Source of the DNA: Eggerthellaceae bacterium
Lineage (GTDB): Bacteria; Actinomycetota; Coriobacteriia; Coriobacteriales; Eggerthellaceae
Assembly: GCA_015062605.1 (NCBI GenBank)
Contig: SUUI01000003.1
Span: 62,001-126,000, forward strand
Reading direction: 5' to 3'
DNA: 64,000 bases
The position numbers were made by a program, and so were the translations under genes. Shown here one piece after another: positions 8,603 to 17,130 of the stretch (within the stretch, counting starts at the first letter, position 1; each line of letters starts with the position of its first letter). Under the pieces are notes generated by a model. That model was not told the origin of the DNA. It saw only the letters and a list, made by a program, of their open reading frames with translations, and did no database searches.

Positions 8603-8623
8603 ATTGTACCATGATTATCATGG
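8603..8623 (-). promoter_or_regulatory. Promoter with 15-bp palindromic operator candidate
   Basis: On the minus strand TACAAT (8608-8603) preceded by TGG forms an extended -10 about 50 bases upstream of the activase gene. Directly upstream lies the perfect palindrome CCATGATTATCATGG (8609-8623, 7+1+7). No good -35 is visible. The position, overlapping the polymerase site, suggests a repressor operator; this is inference. Confidence 0.5.
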
Positions 8624-8670
8624 ATAGAATCCATCTATCTATAATGGGAAAACGAGCGGATGAGCTTGAC

Positions 8671-9462
8671 CTATATCAACACGATGGCGGTAAGCATCCG
8701 ATCGTCAGGGTCTTTATCACGGCGATATGATGCGAAGTCCTTCCCATGGCAAGTACATTCGAAGGGCATGGTGATATTCTCTTCTTTCACACCGCATTCA
8801 AGAAGCGTCATGCGCACGGCATTTGCAACATCGAGCAGGTATTTGCCGTCACCCAGCGGCGTGAACAGTTCGGCTATTTTGTCAGCATCGAAGGATGTTG
8901 AAAACGGGACTATAAGCTCGCTTCCAACTTCATAGCAATCCTTGCAAATGCATGGTCCGAGTGCAGCGATGATTTCTTCGGGCTTTGAGCCGTACGTTGA
9001 GCACATGAGCTTGACCGCTCGTTCGCCGATGCGTGCTGCAGTCCCACGCCAACCACTGTGAATCATCCCGATCACCCGGTTTTTAGGGTCGAGCAAAAAC
9101 AAGGGGACGCAATCAGCCTCGGTTGTGCAGAGGGCAAGACCTTCTTCGTTAGTGATGATTCCGTCGATCCCATTGCCGATCCGTAAATCGATCGCACCAT
9201 TTTCGGGAGGGACTGGTGCTTCGAGATGGGGGAAGTAGATACCACGTCCGCCATCGATGGACGTTGCGACATGAACATTGGCCGTATGTTTCTGGTTTAC
9301 GCGCACCATATGGTATGCGTTCACACCTATTTCCGCTCCGAGATCCTCAAAGCTTCTTTCGGCATTTTCGCAGCCATACGACCACGGTCCTTCTCCGAGT
9401 AAGGTGCATGCAGTATGTACGAGTCCCGTTGCATCGAGATTCTCGATGGGAAGGATTCTCAT
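8671..9462 (-). CDS. pgeF: Peptidoglycan editing factor / purine nucleoside phosphorylase-type YfiH protein
   Basis: A 263-residue member of the laccase-like YfiH/PgeF family. Motifs include VNQKHTANVHV, TTEADCVPL and IHSGWRGTA, which supply the metal-binding His, Cys and His, and CICKDCYEV. Relatives have purine nucleoside phosphorylase and adenosine deaminase activity, and PgeF in E. coli helps keep L-Ser out of peptidoglycan. Start is ATG at 9462 with a purine-rich GGAAGG upstream. It is on the same strand as the activase genes but is separated from them by their promoter. In many Gram-positives the gene sits near ftsZ or sepF; here it stands alone. Confidence 0.9.
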   Translation of the reverse strand: MRILPIENLDATGLVHTACTLLGEGPWSYGCENAERSFEDLGAEIGVNAYHMVRVNQKHTANVHVATSIDGGRGIYFPHLEAPVPPENGAIDLRIGNGIDGIITNEEGLALCTTEADCVPLFLLDPKNRVIGMIHSGWRGTAARIGERAVKLMCSTYGSKPEEIIAALGPCICKDCYEVGSELIVPFSTSFDADKIAELFTPLGDGKYLLDVANAVRMTLLECGVKEENITMPFECTCHGKDFASYRRDKDPDDRMLTAIVLI

Positions 9463-9492
9463 CTATCCGCCTTCCTCTGTAGCATAGTAAAA

Positions 9493-9521
9493 CAGGTCAG
9501 ACGAAATAAGAGTCTGACCTG
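9493..9521 (-). terminator. Terminator of tRNA-Val(CAC)
   Basis: Perfect 10-bp stem CAGGTCAGAC (9493-9502) / GTCTGACCTG (9512-9521) with a 9-base loop, followed on the minus strand by TTTTAC. It lies just downstream of the tRNA and upstream of pgeF. The stem sequence recurs after the tRNA at 12113. Confidence 0.8.
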
Positions 9522-9531
9522 AGCAAATTCA

Positions 9532-9606
9532 TGGTGGTCGCTACTGGATTTGAACCAGTGACCCCCGCCGTGTGAAGGCGATGCTCTCCCGCTGAGCCAA
9601 GCGACC
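9532..9606 (-). tRNA. tRNA-Val (anticodon CAC)
   Basis: 75 bases including an encoded CCA (9534-9532). The acceptor stem GGTCGCT / AGCGACC pairs fully. The anticodon stem TCGCC/GGCGG closes the loop TTCACAC, giving anticodon CAC, which reads GUG. The T-arm contains GGTTCAAATCC. Confidence 0.96.
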
Positions 9607-9634
9607 GAAGGTGCACTTTCACGTGCGCATACGA

Positions 9635-9663
9635 ATCTTAGACGATTTTGTCCTCATACGCAA
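9635..9663 (-). promoter_or_regulatory. Promoter of tRNA-Val(CAC)
   Basis: On the minus strand TTGCGT (9663-9658), a 17-base spacer and TAAGAT (9640-9635) lie about 29 bases before the tRNA 5' end. Confidence 0.65.
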
Positions 9664-9753
9664 GACAAAGCGCATTTCGTGCATCTTGTGATATATTATC
9701 TTGGTGCAAAAAATGCTCACGTAAGAACCCATCTTTCGAAAGGAGATCCTCAC

Positions 9754-10848
9754 ATGGGTATCCCGTTTGACGAAAAAGAGCTGGAAGTCGTTTCAATCGA
9801 GCCGAAGAGCCGCAAGACCCCTGTCGATTACGCGCACTTCAATTATCCCGTCACACAGCGCGAGGCTGTCATCGCAACATATCAGAAGCATCCGATCTGG
9901 CTTGTTTCGAGCAAAGATACCATGATGTTCAACCCACGCGTTATTCCTGAGAACATCGCACGCGGCATGGTCGTCGACGGTGAGCCGTTCAACGCCGTTG
10001 AAGAAGCTGGTGGCCCCGATATCTTCGGTGTCGAGTGGATCTATGAGCCTGAAGCGCATGGTTCCATGGTCATTCCGGGAACGCAGTTGTTCGACGATGT
10101 CAACGATTGGAAGGATGTCCTTACCTTCCCGGATGTCGATTCTTGGGATTGGGCTGGCTCCGCAGAGAAGAATAAGGATTTCCTCAATAACGATAAGTTC
10201 GTCCAGCCTTGGCTCTTCACCGGTTGGTTCGAGCGCCTGATTTCTTTCATGGGCTTCGAGGATGCCGCTTTTGCACTGCTCGACGAGGACCAGGAAGATG
10301 CTGTCGCCGAGTTGATGATGGCCCTTTCCGACCTCTACATCGATATCGTCGATCACTTCGTGAAGTACTATGACCACATCGATGGCTTCTATGTCCATGA
10401 TGACTGGGGTTCTCAGGCGAGTGCTCTGTTCAACGCCGATGTCGCCGAGCGTTTGATCGTTCCCGCAATGCGCAAGTTCACCGATCATGTGCATGAACTC
10501 GGGCTTTTTGCTGAACTCCATTCCTGCGGCAAATCGGGTCAGGTGCAAACCCCGAACATCATCGCTGCTGGTTGGGATAGCTGGACCCCGCAGCGCATGA
10601 ACGGCAATGAAGAGCTTTGGGAGCTGTATGGCGATAAGATCATCCTGCCGCCGTCTCTTGACCTCGTTACTGAAGAGTGGTCCGAAGAGGACCAGATCGC
10701 AGCTGCGAAGAGATATGTCGATCGTTTCTGCAACACGCCGGGCAAAGTTCCTTACATCAGCATGTACGATGTTGCGTGCCAGCAACCCGCATACCGCAAG
10801 GCGCTTTATGTTGAATCTCGCAAGGCGTTCGCCAAGTGGCCCGACTAA
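9754..10848 (+). CDS. Uroporphyrinogen decarboxylase-family (MtaA-like) methyltransferase
   Basis: A 364-residue soluble protein with the UroD/MtaA fold signature. The zinc-binding H-x-C is seen as His256-x-Cys258 in ELHSCGKSG, and a candidate third ligand is Cys342. This spacing is typical of the methylcobamide:thiol or tetrahydrofolate methyltransferases used in O- and N-demethylation by anaerobes rather than of HemE, which lacks the Cys ligands. ATG at 9754 with AAAGGAG (9739-9745) is clearly the start; the frame stays open 25 codons further up. No corrinoid protein, MtaB-type methyltransferase or heme genes are adjacent, so its methyl donor is unknown. Confidence 0.8.
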   Translation: MGIPFDEKELEVVSIEPKSRKTPVDYAHFNYPVTQREAVIATYQKHPIWLVSSKDTMMFNPRVIPENIARGMVVDGEPFNAVEEAGGPDIFGVEWIYEPEAHGSMVIPGTQLFDDVNDWKDVLTFPDVDSWDWAGSAEKNKDFLNNDKFVQPWLFTGWFERLISFMGFEDAAFALLDEDQEDAVAELMMALSDLYIDIVDHFVKYYDHIDGFYVHDDWGSQASALFNADVAERLIVPAMRKFTDHVHELGLFAELHSCGKSGQVQTPNIIAAGWDSWTPQRMNGNEELWELYGDKIILPPSLDLVTEEWSEEDQIAAAKRYVDRFCNTPGKVPYISMYDVACQQPAYRKALYVESRKAFAKWPD

Positions 10849-10884
10849 TCAGCTAAGCTGCATCTAGTCGCATTTGACGAATCT

Positions 10885-10919
10885 AAGCCCTTCGCCGTTC
10901 GGGCGGCGGAGGGCTTTTT
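10885..10919 (+). terminator. Rho-independent terminator after the methyltransferase gene
   Basis: A 13-bp GC-rich stem (10885-10897 / 10904-10916, one G-T pair) with a 6-base loop, then a short T run. It lies 37 bases after the stop codon. Confidence 0.85.
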
Positions 10920-10945
10920 GCTGCCCATGGTGCGCGTGGTATACT
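10918..10945 (+). promoter_or_regulatory. trpS promoter
   Basis: TTGCTG (10918-10923), a 16-base spacer and TATACT (10940-10945) with an extended TGG. It starts within the T run of the preceding terminator. The leader to trpS is about 80 bases and holds no T-box that I can recognise. Confidence 0.6.
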
Positions 10946-11029
10946 TGTCGGGCGCTGCGAGCGGGCACTTGTCGCGCTCGGCACGCGTGTTGCACGAAGG
11001 GTATTCTTAAGAATCAAAAGGAAGTTTTT

Positions 11030-12076
11030 ATGTCCACCGATAGCTTTCAGGCAAGCCTCGAGCGTTCGAACAAGATTCGCGCTGATCTTGAGGTGAATCC
11101 GAGCAAATACTATATGCTCACGGGTGATCGTCCCACTGGACGGTTGCACCTTGGGCACTACTTTGGAAGCATCTTGAATCGTGTCCATATGCAGGATCTC
11201 GGCATCAATTGCATGGTGTTGATCGCGGATTATCAGGTCATCACCGATCGCGATACCACCGAGCATATCCAAGATAACGTGTATAACATGGTTGCCGACT
11301 ACATCGCTGCAGGCATCGACCCCGAAAAGACCATCATCTACACGCATTCTGCCATCCCTGCATGCAACCAGTTGATGCTTCCGTTCCTCTCGCTCGTAAG
11401 CGAGGCAGAGCTTATGCGCAATCCGACCGTGAAAGCAGAGCAAGAAGCGAGCGGGCATGAGCTTACGGGCCTGCTTTTGACTTATCCAGTCCATCAGGCT
11501 TGCGATATCTTGTTCTGCAAGGCGAATATAGTTCCAGTCGGAAAAGACCAGCTCCCTCATATCGAATTGACGCGCCAAATCGCCCGTCGCTTCAATAAGC
11601 GTTATGGCAAAGTGTTCCGTGAACCCGCGGGTATCCTTTCCGATGCCATTGAGATCCCCGGTCTCGATGGTCGTAAGATGTCGAAGAGCTACGGTAACTC
11701 AATCATGCTTGGTGCGACTGCAGACCAAACAGCGAAGCTCATCAAGAAGAGCCAGACCGATAGTGAGCGCACGATCTTCTTCGACAAGGAGAACCGTCCG
11801 GGTGTTTCGGCGCTGCTTACGACTGCTGCGTTGTGTACGGGGCGTACCGAGAACGACATCGCTGAAGAGATCGGTTCTTCCGGTGCTGGTGCGCTCAAAG
11901 CATTCGTGACTGAAGCTGTCAACGCTTTCCTGGCTCCGCATCGAGAGCGTAGGGAAGAGCTGCTGGCCGACATGGGTTATATCAAGGATGTGCTGCATGA
12001 GGGCAATCGCAAGGCCAACGAGATTGCCCAACATACGCTTGATGAGGTCCGCGAGGCAATGGGCATGGTGTATTAG
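11030..12076 (+). CDS. trpS: Tryptophanyl-tRNA synthetase
   Basis: A 348-residue class I aminoacyl-tRNA synthetase that charges tRNA-Trp. The HIGH-type motif is HLGH (40-43), within TGRLHLGHYFGS, and the KMSKS motif GRKMSKSYGN is near residue 215. Length fits bacterial TrpRS. ATG at 11030 with AAAAGGA (11016-11022) is chosen; the frame runs 52 codons further upstream without conserved sequence. It is monocistronic by position, between the terminator at 10885 and the tRNA at 12113. Confidence 0.95.
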   Translation: MSTDSFQASLERSNKIRADLEVNPSKYYMLTGDRPTGRLHLGHYFGSILNRVHMQDLGINCMVLIADYQVITDRDTTEHIQDNVYNMVADYIAAGIDPEKTIIYTHSAIPACNQLMLPFLSLVSEAELMRNPTVKAEQEASGHELTGLLLTYPVHQACDILFCKANIVPVGKDQLPHIELTRQIARRFNKRYGKVFREPAGILSDAIEIPGLDGRKMSKSYGNSIMLGATADQTAKLIKKSQTDSERTIFFDKENRPGVSALLTTAALCTGRTENDIAEEIGSSGAGALKAFVTEAVNAFLAPHRERREELLADMGYIKDVLHEGNRKANEIAQHTLDEVREAMGMVY

Positions 12077-12112
12077 GCGCGCTTTGTAGTAGAATATCCG
12101 ATGCAGAAGTGC

Positions 12113-12187
12113 GGGCCTATAGCTCAATGGCGGAGCAGGGGACTCATAATCCCTTGGTTGCAGGTTCGAGTCCTGCTGGGCCCACCA
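12113..12187 (+). tRNA. tRNA with CAT anticodon, elongator Met or lysidine-type Ile2
   Basis: 75 bases with encoded CCA. The acceptor stem GGGCCTA/TGGGCCC and T-arm GGTTCGAGTCC pair well. The loop CTCATAA gives anticodon CAT. The 5' end GGGCCTATAGCTCA resembles isoleucine tRNAs more than elongator Met, so tRNA-Ile2 (k2CAU, modified by TilS) is likely but not certain. A possible -10, TAGAAT, lies at 12090-12095. Confidence 0.93.
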
Positions 12188-12196
12188 GAGTGTTTG

Positions 12197-12230
12197 CAGG
12201 TCAGACGATATGTTTCGCCTGACCTGTTTT
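12197..12230 (+). terminator. Terminator of the CAT tRNA
   Basis: Stem CAGGTCAG (12197-12204) / CTGACCTG (12219-12226) followed by TTTT (12227-12230). The stem and its next two bases, CAGGTCAGAC, are identical to the left arm of the hairpin at 9493-9502. Confidence 0.8.
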
Positions 12231-12268
12231 GATGCATAGATGAAACAGGAAGCACACGTTAAGGTTAG

Positions 12269-14368
12269 ATGATCCTCCAGCTTGAACAGATTTCCAAATC
12301 TTTCGGAGGCCGAACGCTGTTTTCGGGTGTGAATCTACGTCTCGAGCAATATGACCGTCTCGCTTTGGTCGGTCCGAACGGTGCAGGCAAGACAACGCTT
12401 CTAAACATCATCAGTGGGGAAGACTACCCTGATGAGGGCAAGGTGGTGCTCGCCAAGGGAGCGCAGGTCGGTTATCTCGAGCAGGAAGCCATCGAGATGG
12501 GCGAGAATCCCATCTTCGAGGAGGTCTTAAGTTCCCAGGAGGAAGTGCTCGCTGCCGAGCGGAGGCTCCATGAGCTTGAGGCCTCGCTTAGCGAAAATCC
12601 CGATGAGAAAACGCTCGCAGCATGCGGTCGCGCTCGTGATTTGTACGAGAACCTTGGTGGCTATACTCTTGAAGCGCGAGTCCGCCAGGTCATGTTCGGT
12701 CTCGGCTTTAAAGAACCCGACCTTTCCAGGATGACGACGGAATTCTCAGGTGGTTGGCAAATGCGCATCGCGTTGGCGAAGCTTCTGATTAGAAATCCCG
12801 AGGTGCTGTTGCTTGACGAGCCAACGAACCATCTTGATTTGGAGAGCGTTACCTGGCTCGAAGGCTTCCTCAAAGGCTATTCGGGAACGGTCATCGTCGT
12901 CAGCCACGATCGGGCTTTCATGGACAATATGGTCGACCGCGTTGCAGAGGTCGATAACGGGCAAATCAATTTGTATAAAGGAAACTACTCCGCATACCTG
13001 AAGACGCGTGCTGAGCGTATCGAGCGTTTACGAGCGCAACGCACGAAGCAGATCGAGGAGATGCGCCGTCTCGAGGCGTTCGTCGAGCGCTTCCGTTATA
13101 AGGCCACCAAGGCCAGGCAGGCGCAGGAACGTGCCGCCCGTCTTGAGAAGCTCAAAGCGGAGCTGATTGAGCTTCCTGAAGAGAAGAAGACCGTCAAGTT
13201 CAATTTCGTGCAGCCGCCGCGTACGGGGGATATGGTCGTTGAGGCTAAGGGCGTTTCCAAGCGATATGACGATATCGTCGTCTACGAGGATTTCGATTTC
13301 ACGATGTACCGTGGCGATAAGATAGCGCTTGTAGGTCCGAACGGCTCGGGCAAATCTACGCTGCTTAAGATGATTGCCGGTGTGCTTGCGCCCGATACAG
13401 GAACAATCAAGTACGGTGTGCGTGTGACGAAGACCTATTATGCTCAGCATCAGCTTGAGGATCTTTCTTCAGGGAATACCGTCTTTGAGGAGCTCGATAA
13501 CGTAGCTCCGGGTTGGAGCATCTCGCAAGTGCGTTCTCTGCTCGGTGCGTTTCTGTTTACCGGTGACGATGTCGAGAAGAAGGTAAGCGTGCTTTCGGGT
13601 GGCGAGAAGAGCCGTCTTGCGCTTGCGAAGATGCTCGTGGCTCCAACACCTCTTCTGTGCCTTGACGAACCGACGAACCACCTAGATATCGCGAGTGCGG
13701 ACATTCTCGAGCAAGCGCTTAAGACCTTCGATGGGACTATATTGTTCATTACTCACGACCGTCATCTCATCAGGAGCGTTGCCAATCGCATCCTGGAGAT
13801 TAAACCCGGCAAGGCGACCATGTTCGATGGCGATTACGACTACTACCTGTTCAAGAGCGCCCAGCTTAATGAGGCGGCGCAGAAGGATGGTTCGATCATC
13901 GATGATCTTATGGATTCCCAAAAGCCACGAAAGGCAACTTCGAAGGTTGAGACGGTCGCTTCATCTGATTCTAAGAAAACCGTCGTGCGCGTTAATAACC
14001 GACGGGGGCAACAGAAGGAAGATGCCGCGACGCCTCGGGTAATCACAGAGCCTCGCTCGAGCGCCCCAAAGTCCAAAGAGCAGAAGCGCAGGGAAGCCGA
14101 GGCGCGTAATCGCGTGTATGCAGCATTGAAGAACCAGCGCAAGAGGTTAGCCGAGCTTGATGAACAGCTCGCGCGTGACAATGCGCGCATGGCTGAGATT
14201 CTTGAGCTTTTCTCTGATCCTGATTTCTATATAAATGAATCAAAAAGCACTGACGTCATAGGCGAGCATGCGCGACTCAAACAGCGAATTGCAGCGCTCG
14301 AGGACGAATGGATAGAGCTAACCGAGCAGATTGAGGCCGAGCTCGCACGTCACCAGGAGATGTCATAG
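12269..14368 (+). CDS. ABC-F family ATPase (ribosome-associated type)
   Basis: A 699-residue protein with two ATP-binding cassettes and no membrane segments. Cassette 1 has [15 protein letters not shown] and [11 protein letters not shown]; cassette 2 has [16 protein letters not shown] and [11 protein letters not shown]. Between them is the charged arm/linker (about residues 240-320) typical of ABC-F proteins. The C-terminal 130 residues are charged and Lys/Arg/Glu-rich, predicted coiled coil, as in Uup/YheS relatives. ABC-F proteins act on stalled or antibiotic-bound ribosomes; which subtype this is cannot be settled by eye. The stop is followed two bases later by trmL, so the pair forms an operon. 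Confidence 0.9.
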   Translation: MILQLEQISKSFGGRTLFSGVNLRLEQYDRLALVGPNGAGKTTLLNIISGEDYPDEGKVVLAKGAQVGYLEQEAIEMGENPIFEEVLSSQEEVLAAERRLHELEASLSENPDEKTLAACGRARDLYENLGGYTLEARVRQVMFGLGFKEPDLSRMTTEFSGGWQMRIALAKLLIRNPEVLLLDEPTNHLDLESVTWLEGFLKGYSGTVIVVSHDRAFMDNMVDRVAEVDNGQINLYKGNYSAYLKTRAERIERLRAQRTKQIEEMRRLEAFVERFRYKATKARQAQERAARLEKLKAELIELPEEKKTVKFNFVQPPRTGDMVVEAKGVSKRYDDIVVYEDFDFTMYRGDKIALVGPNGSGKSTLLKMIAGVLAPDTGTIKYGVRVTKTYYAQHQLEDLSSGNTVFEELDNVAPGWSISQVRSLLGAFLFTGDDVEKKVSVLSGGEKSRLALAKMLVAPTPLLCLDEPTNHLDIASADILEQALKTFDGTILFITHDRHLIRSVANRILEIKPGKATMFDGDYDYYLFKSAQLNEAAQKDGSIIDDLMDSQKPRKATSKVETVASSDSKKTVVRVNNRRGQQKEDAATPRVITEPRSSAPKSKEQKRREAEARNRVYAALKNQRKRLAELDEQLARDNARMAEILELFSDPDFYINESKSTDVIGEHARLKQRIAALEDEWIELTEQIEAELARHQEMS

Positions 14369-14370
14369 GC

Positions 14371-14832
14371 ATGCTTAACGTTGTCCTCGTCGAACCGGAG
14401 ATTCCCCAGAACACAGGGAATATCGCGCGCACCTGCGCATGCGTGGGAGCCCGATTGCACCTGATCGAGCCTTTAGGCTTTAGGTTGACGCAGAAGAACC
14501 TTTCCCGTGCTGGCTGCGATTATTGGGATAAGGTCGAGGTGGTACGCTGGCCGTGTTTGGATGCCTTCCTTAACGAACATGGGGAAGACGAGTTACATCT
14601 GTTCACTGGTCGAGCCGAGAAGTCATATTCAGATGTATCGTACGGCACCGAGGCTTATCTAGTTTTCGGACGAGAAAGCGCAGGACTTGATGAGGGGTTT
14701 ATGGATGCGTACGAGGATCGCTGCGTACGCATCCCGATGCGTGAGGGTCTTCGGAGCCTGAACCTGAGTAATGCTGTTGCAATCGGGGTATACGAGGCGC
14801 TTCGCCAACAGGGATTCGAAGGGCTTCTGTAG
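14371..14832 (+). CDS. trmL: tRNA (cytidine/uridine-34 2'-O)-methyltransferase
   Basis: A 153-residue SPOUT methyltransferase of the TrmL group, which 2'-O-methylates the wobble base of certain leucine tRNAs using S-adenosylmethionine. All three family motifs are present: VEPEIPQNTGNIART at the N-terminus, GRESAGL in the middle, and IPMREGLRSLNLSNAVAI near the C-terminus forming the trefoil knot. Full length for the family. It starts two bases after the ABC-F stop, with AGGAG inside the end of that gene as ribosome site. Confidence 0.95.
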   Translation: MLNVVLVEPEIPQNTGNIARTCACVGARLHLIEPLGFRLTQKNLSRAGCDYWDKVEVVRWPCLDAFLNEHGEDELHLFTGRAEKSYSDVSYGTEAYLVFGRESAGLDEGFMDAYEDRCVRIPMREGLRSLNLSNAVAIGVYEALRQQGFEGLL

Positions 14833-14885
14833 ATATTTACCGCCCATATCGTTTAGGGCTTGAGCATTAGGGTACACTGACTGAT

Positions 14886-15572
14886 ATGTTCAATATTGCC
14901 TACATTGTCTGCAGCCTCTTGAGCTTCATTCCCGCCATCGTGCTTCACGAGGTCTCCCATGGTTATGCGGCGTATAAGCTCGGCGACCCAACGGCAAAGA
15001 GTGCCGGGAGGCTTTCGCTCAACCCTCTCAAGCATATCGATCCTTTTGGCACGGTCATTATGCCTGCTTTGCTGATGATGATGGGCTGGCCGGTGTTCGG
15101 CTATGCGAAGCCTGTACCCTATAACCCGATGTATTTCAAGGATAAGCGTCGCGGAGACTTGATCGTTGGGCTTGCAGGGCCGGCAGCTAATCTTGTTCTT
15201 GCGCTTATCGGCGCAGGAATTACATGGGCGTTATGGCCTCTCGTTACGGGCTCGAACGGCCAGGCGATGCTTGCGAACACCTTCTTCCAGTACTTCTATC
15301 TCATGTTCCTGCCGATGTTCGTGCTCATCAACCTGTATCTGATGTTCTTCAACCTTCTACCCATCCCGCCGCTTGATGGCTCGTCGATCTTCGCGTTCAT
15401 CCTGCCCGAGCGCTTCTTACCGCAGTATTATCGTATCCAGCAGTATGCTCTGCCGGTGTTCATGATCATCGTCTTGGTCTTGCCGTATGTCCTCAATGTG
15501 AACCCTATAGGGGTTTACTTGGATGTTACGGCTGGCAACATCGCTAATCTGCTGATTCCATTCGAGTTATAA
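14886..15572 (+). CDS. Site-2 protease family (M50) membrane metalloprotease
   Basis: A 228-residue integral membrane protein with the zinc motif HEVSH (21-25) in a membrane segment and a second motif NLLPIPPLDGS near residue 160 that supplies the third ligand. It belongs to the short M50 group without PDZ domain, related to SpoIVFB/YwhC-like proteins; the substrate is unknown. A TACACT -10-like box (14873-14878) lies only seven bases before the ATG, so the mRNA may be leaderless. In many Gram-positive genomes this gene sits just upstream of scpA and scpB, as here. Confidence 0.9.
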   Translation: MFNIAYIVCSLLSFIPAIVLHEVSHGYAAYKLGDPTAKSAGRLSLNPLKHIDPFGTVIMPALLMMMGWPVFGYAKPVPYNPMYFKDKRRGDLIVGLAGPAANLVLALIGAGITWALWPLVTGSNGQAMLANTFFQYFYLMFLPMFVLINLYLMFFNLLPIPPLDGSSIFAFILPERFLPQYYRIQQYALPVFMIIVLVLPYVLNVNPIGVYLDVTAGNIANLLIPFEL

Positions 15573-15585
15573 GGTATGGCATAGC

Positions 15586-16380
15586 ATGGTATACAAGGTC
15601 AGCATCGAGAGTTTCGAAGGTCCGTTCGACCTGCTGCTGTATCTGGTGAGCAAGCAGCGCGTCGATATCGGCACCATCTCGATCACGCAGATTATCGATC
15701 AATACCTCGCCGAAATCTCCTCGATGAAGAATCTCGATTTGGATGTGGCAAGCGATTTTCTGCTCGTAGCCGCTACCTTGCTTAAGATCAAAGCGGAAAG
15801 TTTGCTTCCGAACGACTCCTATGAGCTTGATGAGGATGTCGCAGCGCTTGCGCCGAGCGAGGCTCGCGACATCTTGGTCGAGCGCCTGCTCACGTACAAG
15901 CAATTCAAGAATGCAGCGGCGAATCTTGAATTCCGCTATAAGGATGAAGCGAATCGATTCGCCCGCCTGATAGGACCTGGTGTCGAGTTTGCTAATGTCA
16001 TGCCCGACTACCTCGAGCGGGTGAAGCTTACCGACCTTTCCGAGCTTGCTGCGTCTGCGATTGCGCGGCGAGAGGCGTTTTTGCTCGAATCCGAGCACAT
16101 CGCTGCAAAACCTATTCCAGTTGAGAGTTTCGTCAAGTCGATTCACGGACGTATTCGCGATGAGAAACGGATCAAGTTCAACGATCTGGTGCACGATGAT
16201 ACGCCTGTTCCGGTAAAGGTTGTGTATTTCCTCGCTGTGCTCGAGCTCTACAAGCGCGGCATGGTGACTATGAAGCAGCGCAAGCAATATGGCGATATCG
16301 ACATCCGCTACGTTGAGGGAAGCGGCGAATACGTCGCCCCGAAGGAATCGGAATATGATGGCGTCATTATGAGTGATTAG
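15586..16380 (+). CDS. scpA: Segregation and condensation protein A
   Basis: A 264-residue kleisin subunit that bridges Smc heads and, with ScpB, forms the condensin that organises chromosomes. The N-terminus FEGPFDLLLYLV and the segment LDLDVASDFLLVAATLLKIKA are hallmark ScpA sequence; the C-terminal winged helix lies at about 190-255 (VKVVYFLAVLELYKRGMV). It is 13 bases after the M50 gene and nearly overlaps scpB, so the three are probably co-transcribed. Confidence 0.95.
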   Translation: MVYKVSIESFEGPFDLLLYLVSKQRVDIGTISITQIIDQYLAEISSMKNLDLDVASDFLLVAATLLKIKAESLLPNDSYELDEDVAALAPSEARDILVERLLTYKQFKNAAANLEFRYKDEANRFARLIGPGVEFANVMPDYLERVKLTDLSELAASAIARREAFLLESEHIAAKPIPVESFVKSIHGRIRDEKRIKFNDLVHDDTPVPVKVVYFLAVLELYKRGMVTMKQRKQYGDIDIRYVEGSGEYVAPKESEYDGVIMSD

Positions 16381-16390
16381 GGGAGTATCG

Positions 16391-17116
16391 ATGTTCGAAG
16401 GTTTACAGGAAGATCAGCTCGCGGGCGCAATTGAAGCGTTGCTTTTCGTCAGTGACGAGCCTGTGAGCGCTGTCACCTTGGCTGATATGCTCGAAGTCGA
16501 TCTGGTGAAGGTCGAGCAGGCCGTCTCTGCGCTCAAGGAATCCCTTGCAGGCGATGGTCGCGGCATCGAGATTAGGGAGGTTGCTGGAGGATGGCGCTTG
16601 TATACCAAACCCATCTACCATGAGCTCTTGAATGAATACGTGCTCTCTTGGGATACGCGCAAACTTTCGCAAGCAGCATTGGAGACGCTTGCCATCGTGG
16701 CATACACGCAGCCTGTCACGCGTGCCTCTATCGTCGCCATCCGCGGTGTAATCTCCGACAGTCCAATCGCTTCGTTGATAGAGAAAGGGCTCATCCGCGA
16801 AGCTGGCACGATGAATGCACCGGGTAATCCCATCCTGTACACGACCACGCGAACCTTCCTCGAGAAGTTCGGTTTGGCAAGCATCAACGATTTGCCGCCG
16901 CTTGAGCAATTCGCTGCCGATGAGGAGACACGGGCGTTTATCAACGAGCGATTGAGCATAGCCCACTACGAAGGTGCAACCGAACCTGAGCAGGCGCTCG
17001 ATAATCTTGAATCGATCAACATCCAGCAGTCTCTCGCCGATGCTCTTGCCGCGCAGCTTGGTTTGGTTGAAAAGATAGACTTCGGTTCGCTTGTGTTCGA
17101 GACCGATGATGAATAA
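16391..17116 (+). CDS. scpB: Segregation and condensation protein B
   Basis: A 241-residue protein with two winged-helix domains that dimerises and binds ScpA. IEALLFVSDEPVS at the N-terminus and the core ALETLAIVAYTQPVTRASI with IRGV are characteristic. ATG at 16391, preceded by GGGGAG (16380-16385), is preferred over GTG at 16373, which would overlap scpA. The last 60 residues are acidic and less conserved. Confidence 0.94.
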   Translation: MFEGLQEDQLAGAIEALLFVSDEPVSAVTLADMLEVDLVKVEQAVSALKESLAGDGRGIEIREVAGGWRLYTKPIYHELLNEYVLSWDTRKLSQAALETLAIVAYTQPVTRASIVAIRGVISDSPIASLIEKGLIREAGTMNAPGNPILYTTTRTFLEKFGLASINDLPPLEQFAADEETRAFINERLSIAHYEGATEPEQALDNLESINIQQSLADALAAQLGLVEKIDFGSLVFETDDE

Positions 17117-17130
17117 GCGGTAATTCTGCG

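Noticed and set aside
9754-10848. HemE (uroporphyrinogen decarboxylase)
   Set aside because: The zinc-type H-x-C motif and lack of heme genes favour the MtaA-like methyltransferase branch.
10946-11029. T-box riboswitch before trpS
   Set aside because: The leader is short and lacks the T-box core, specifier loop and terminator.
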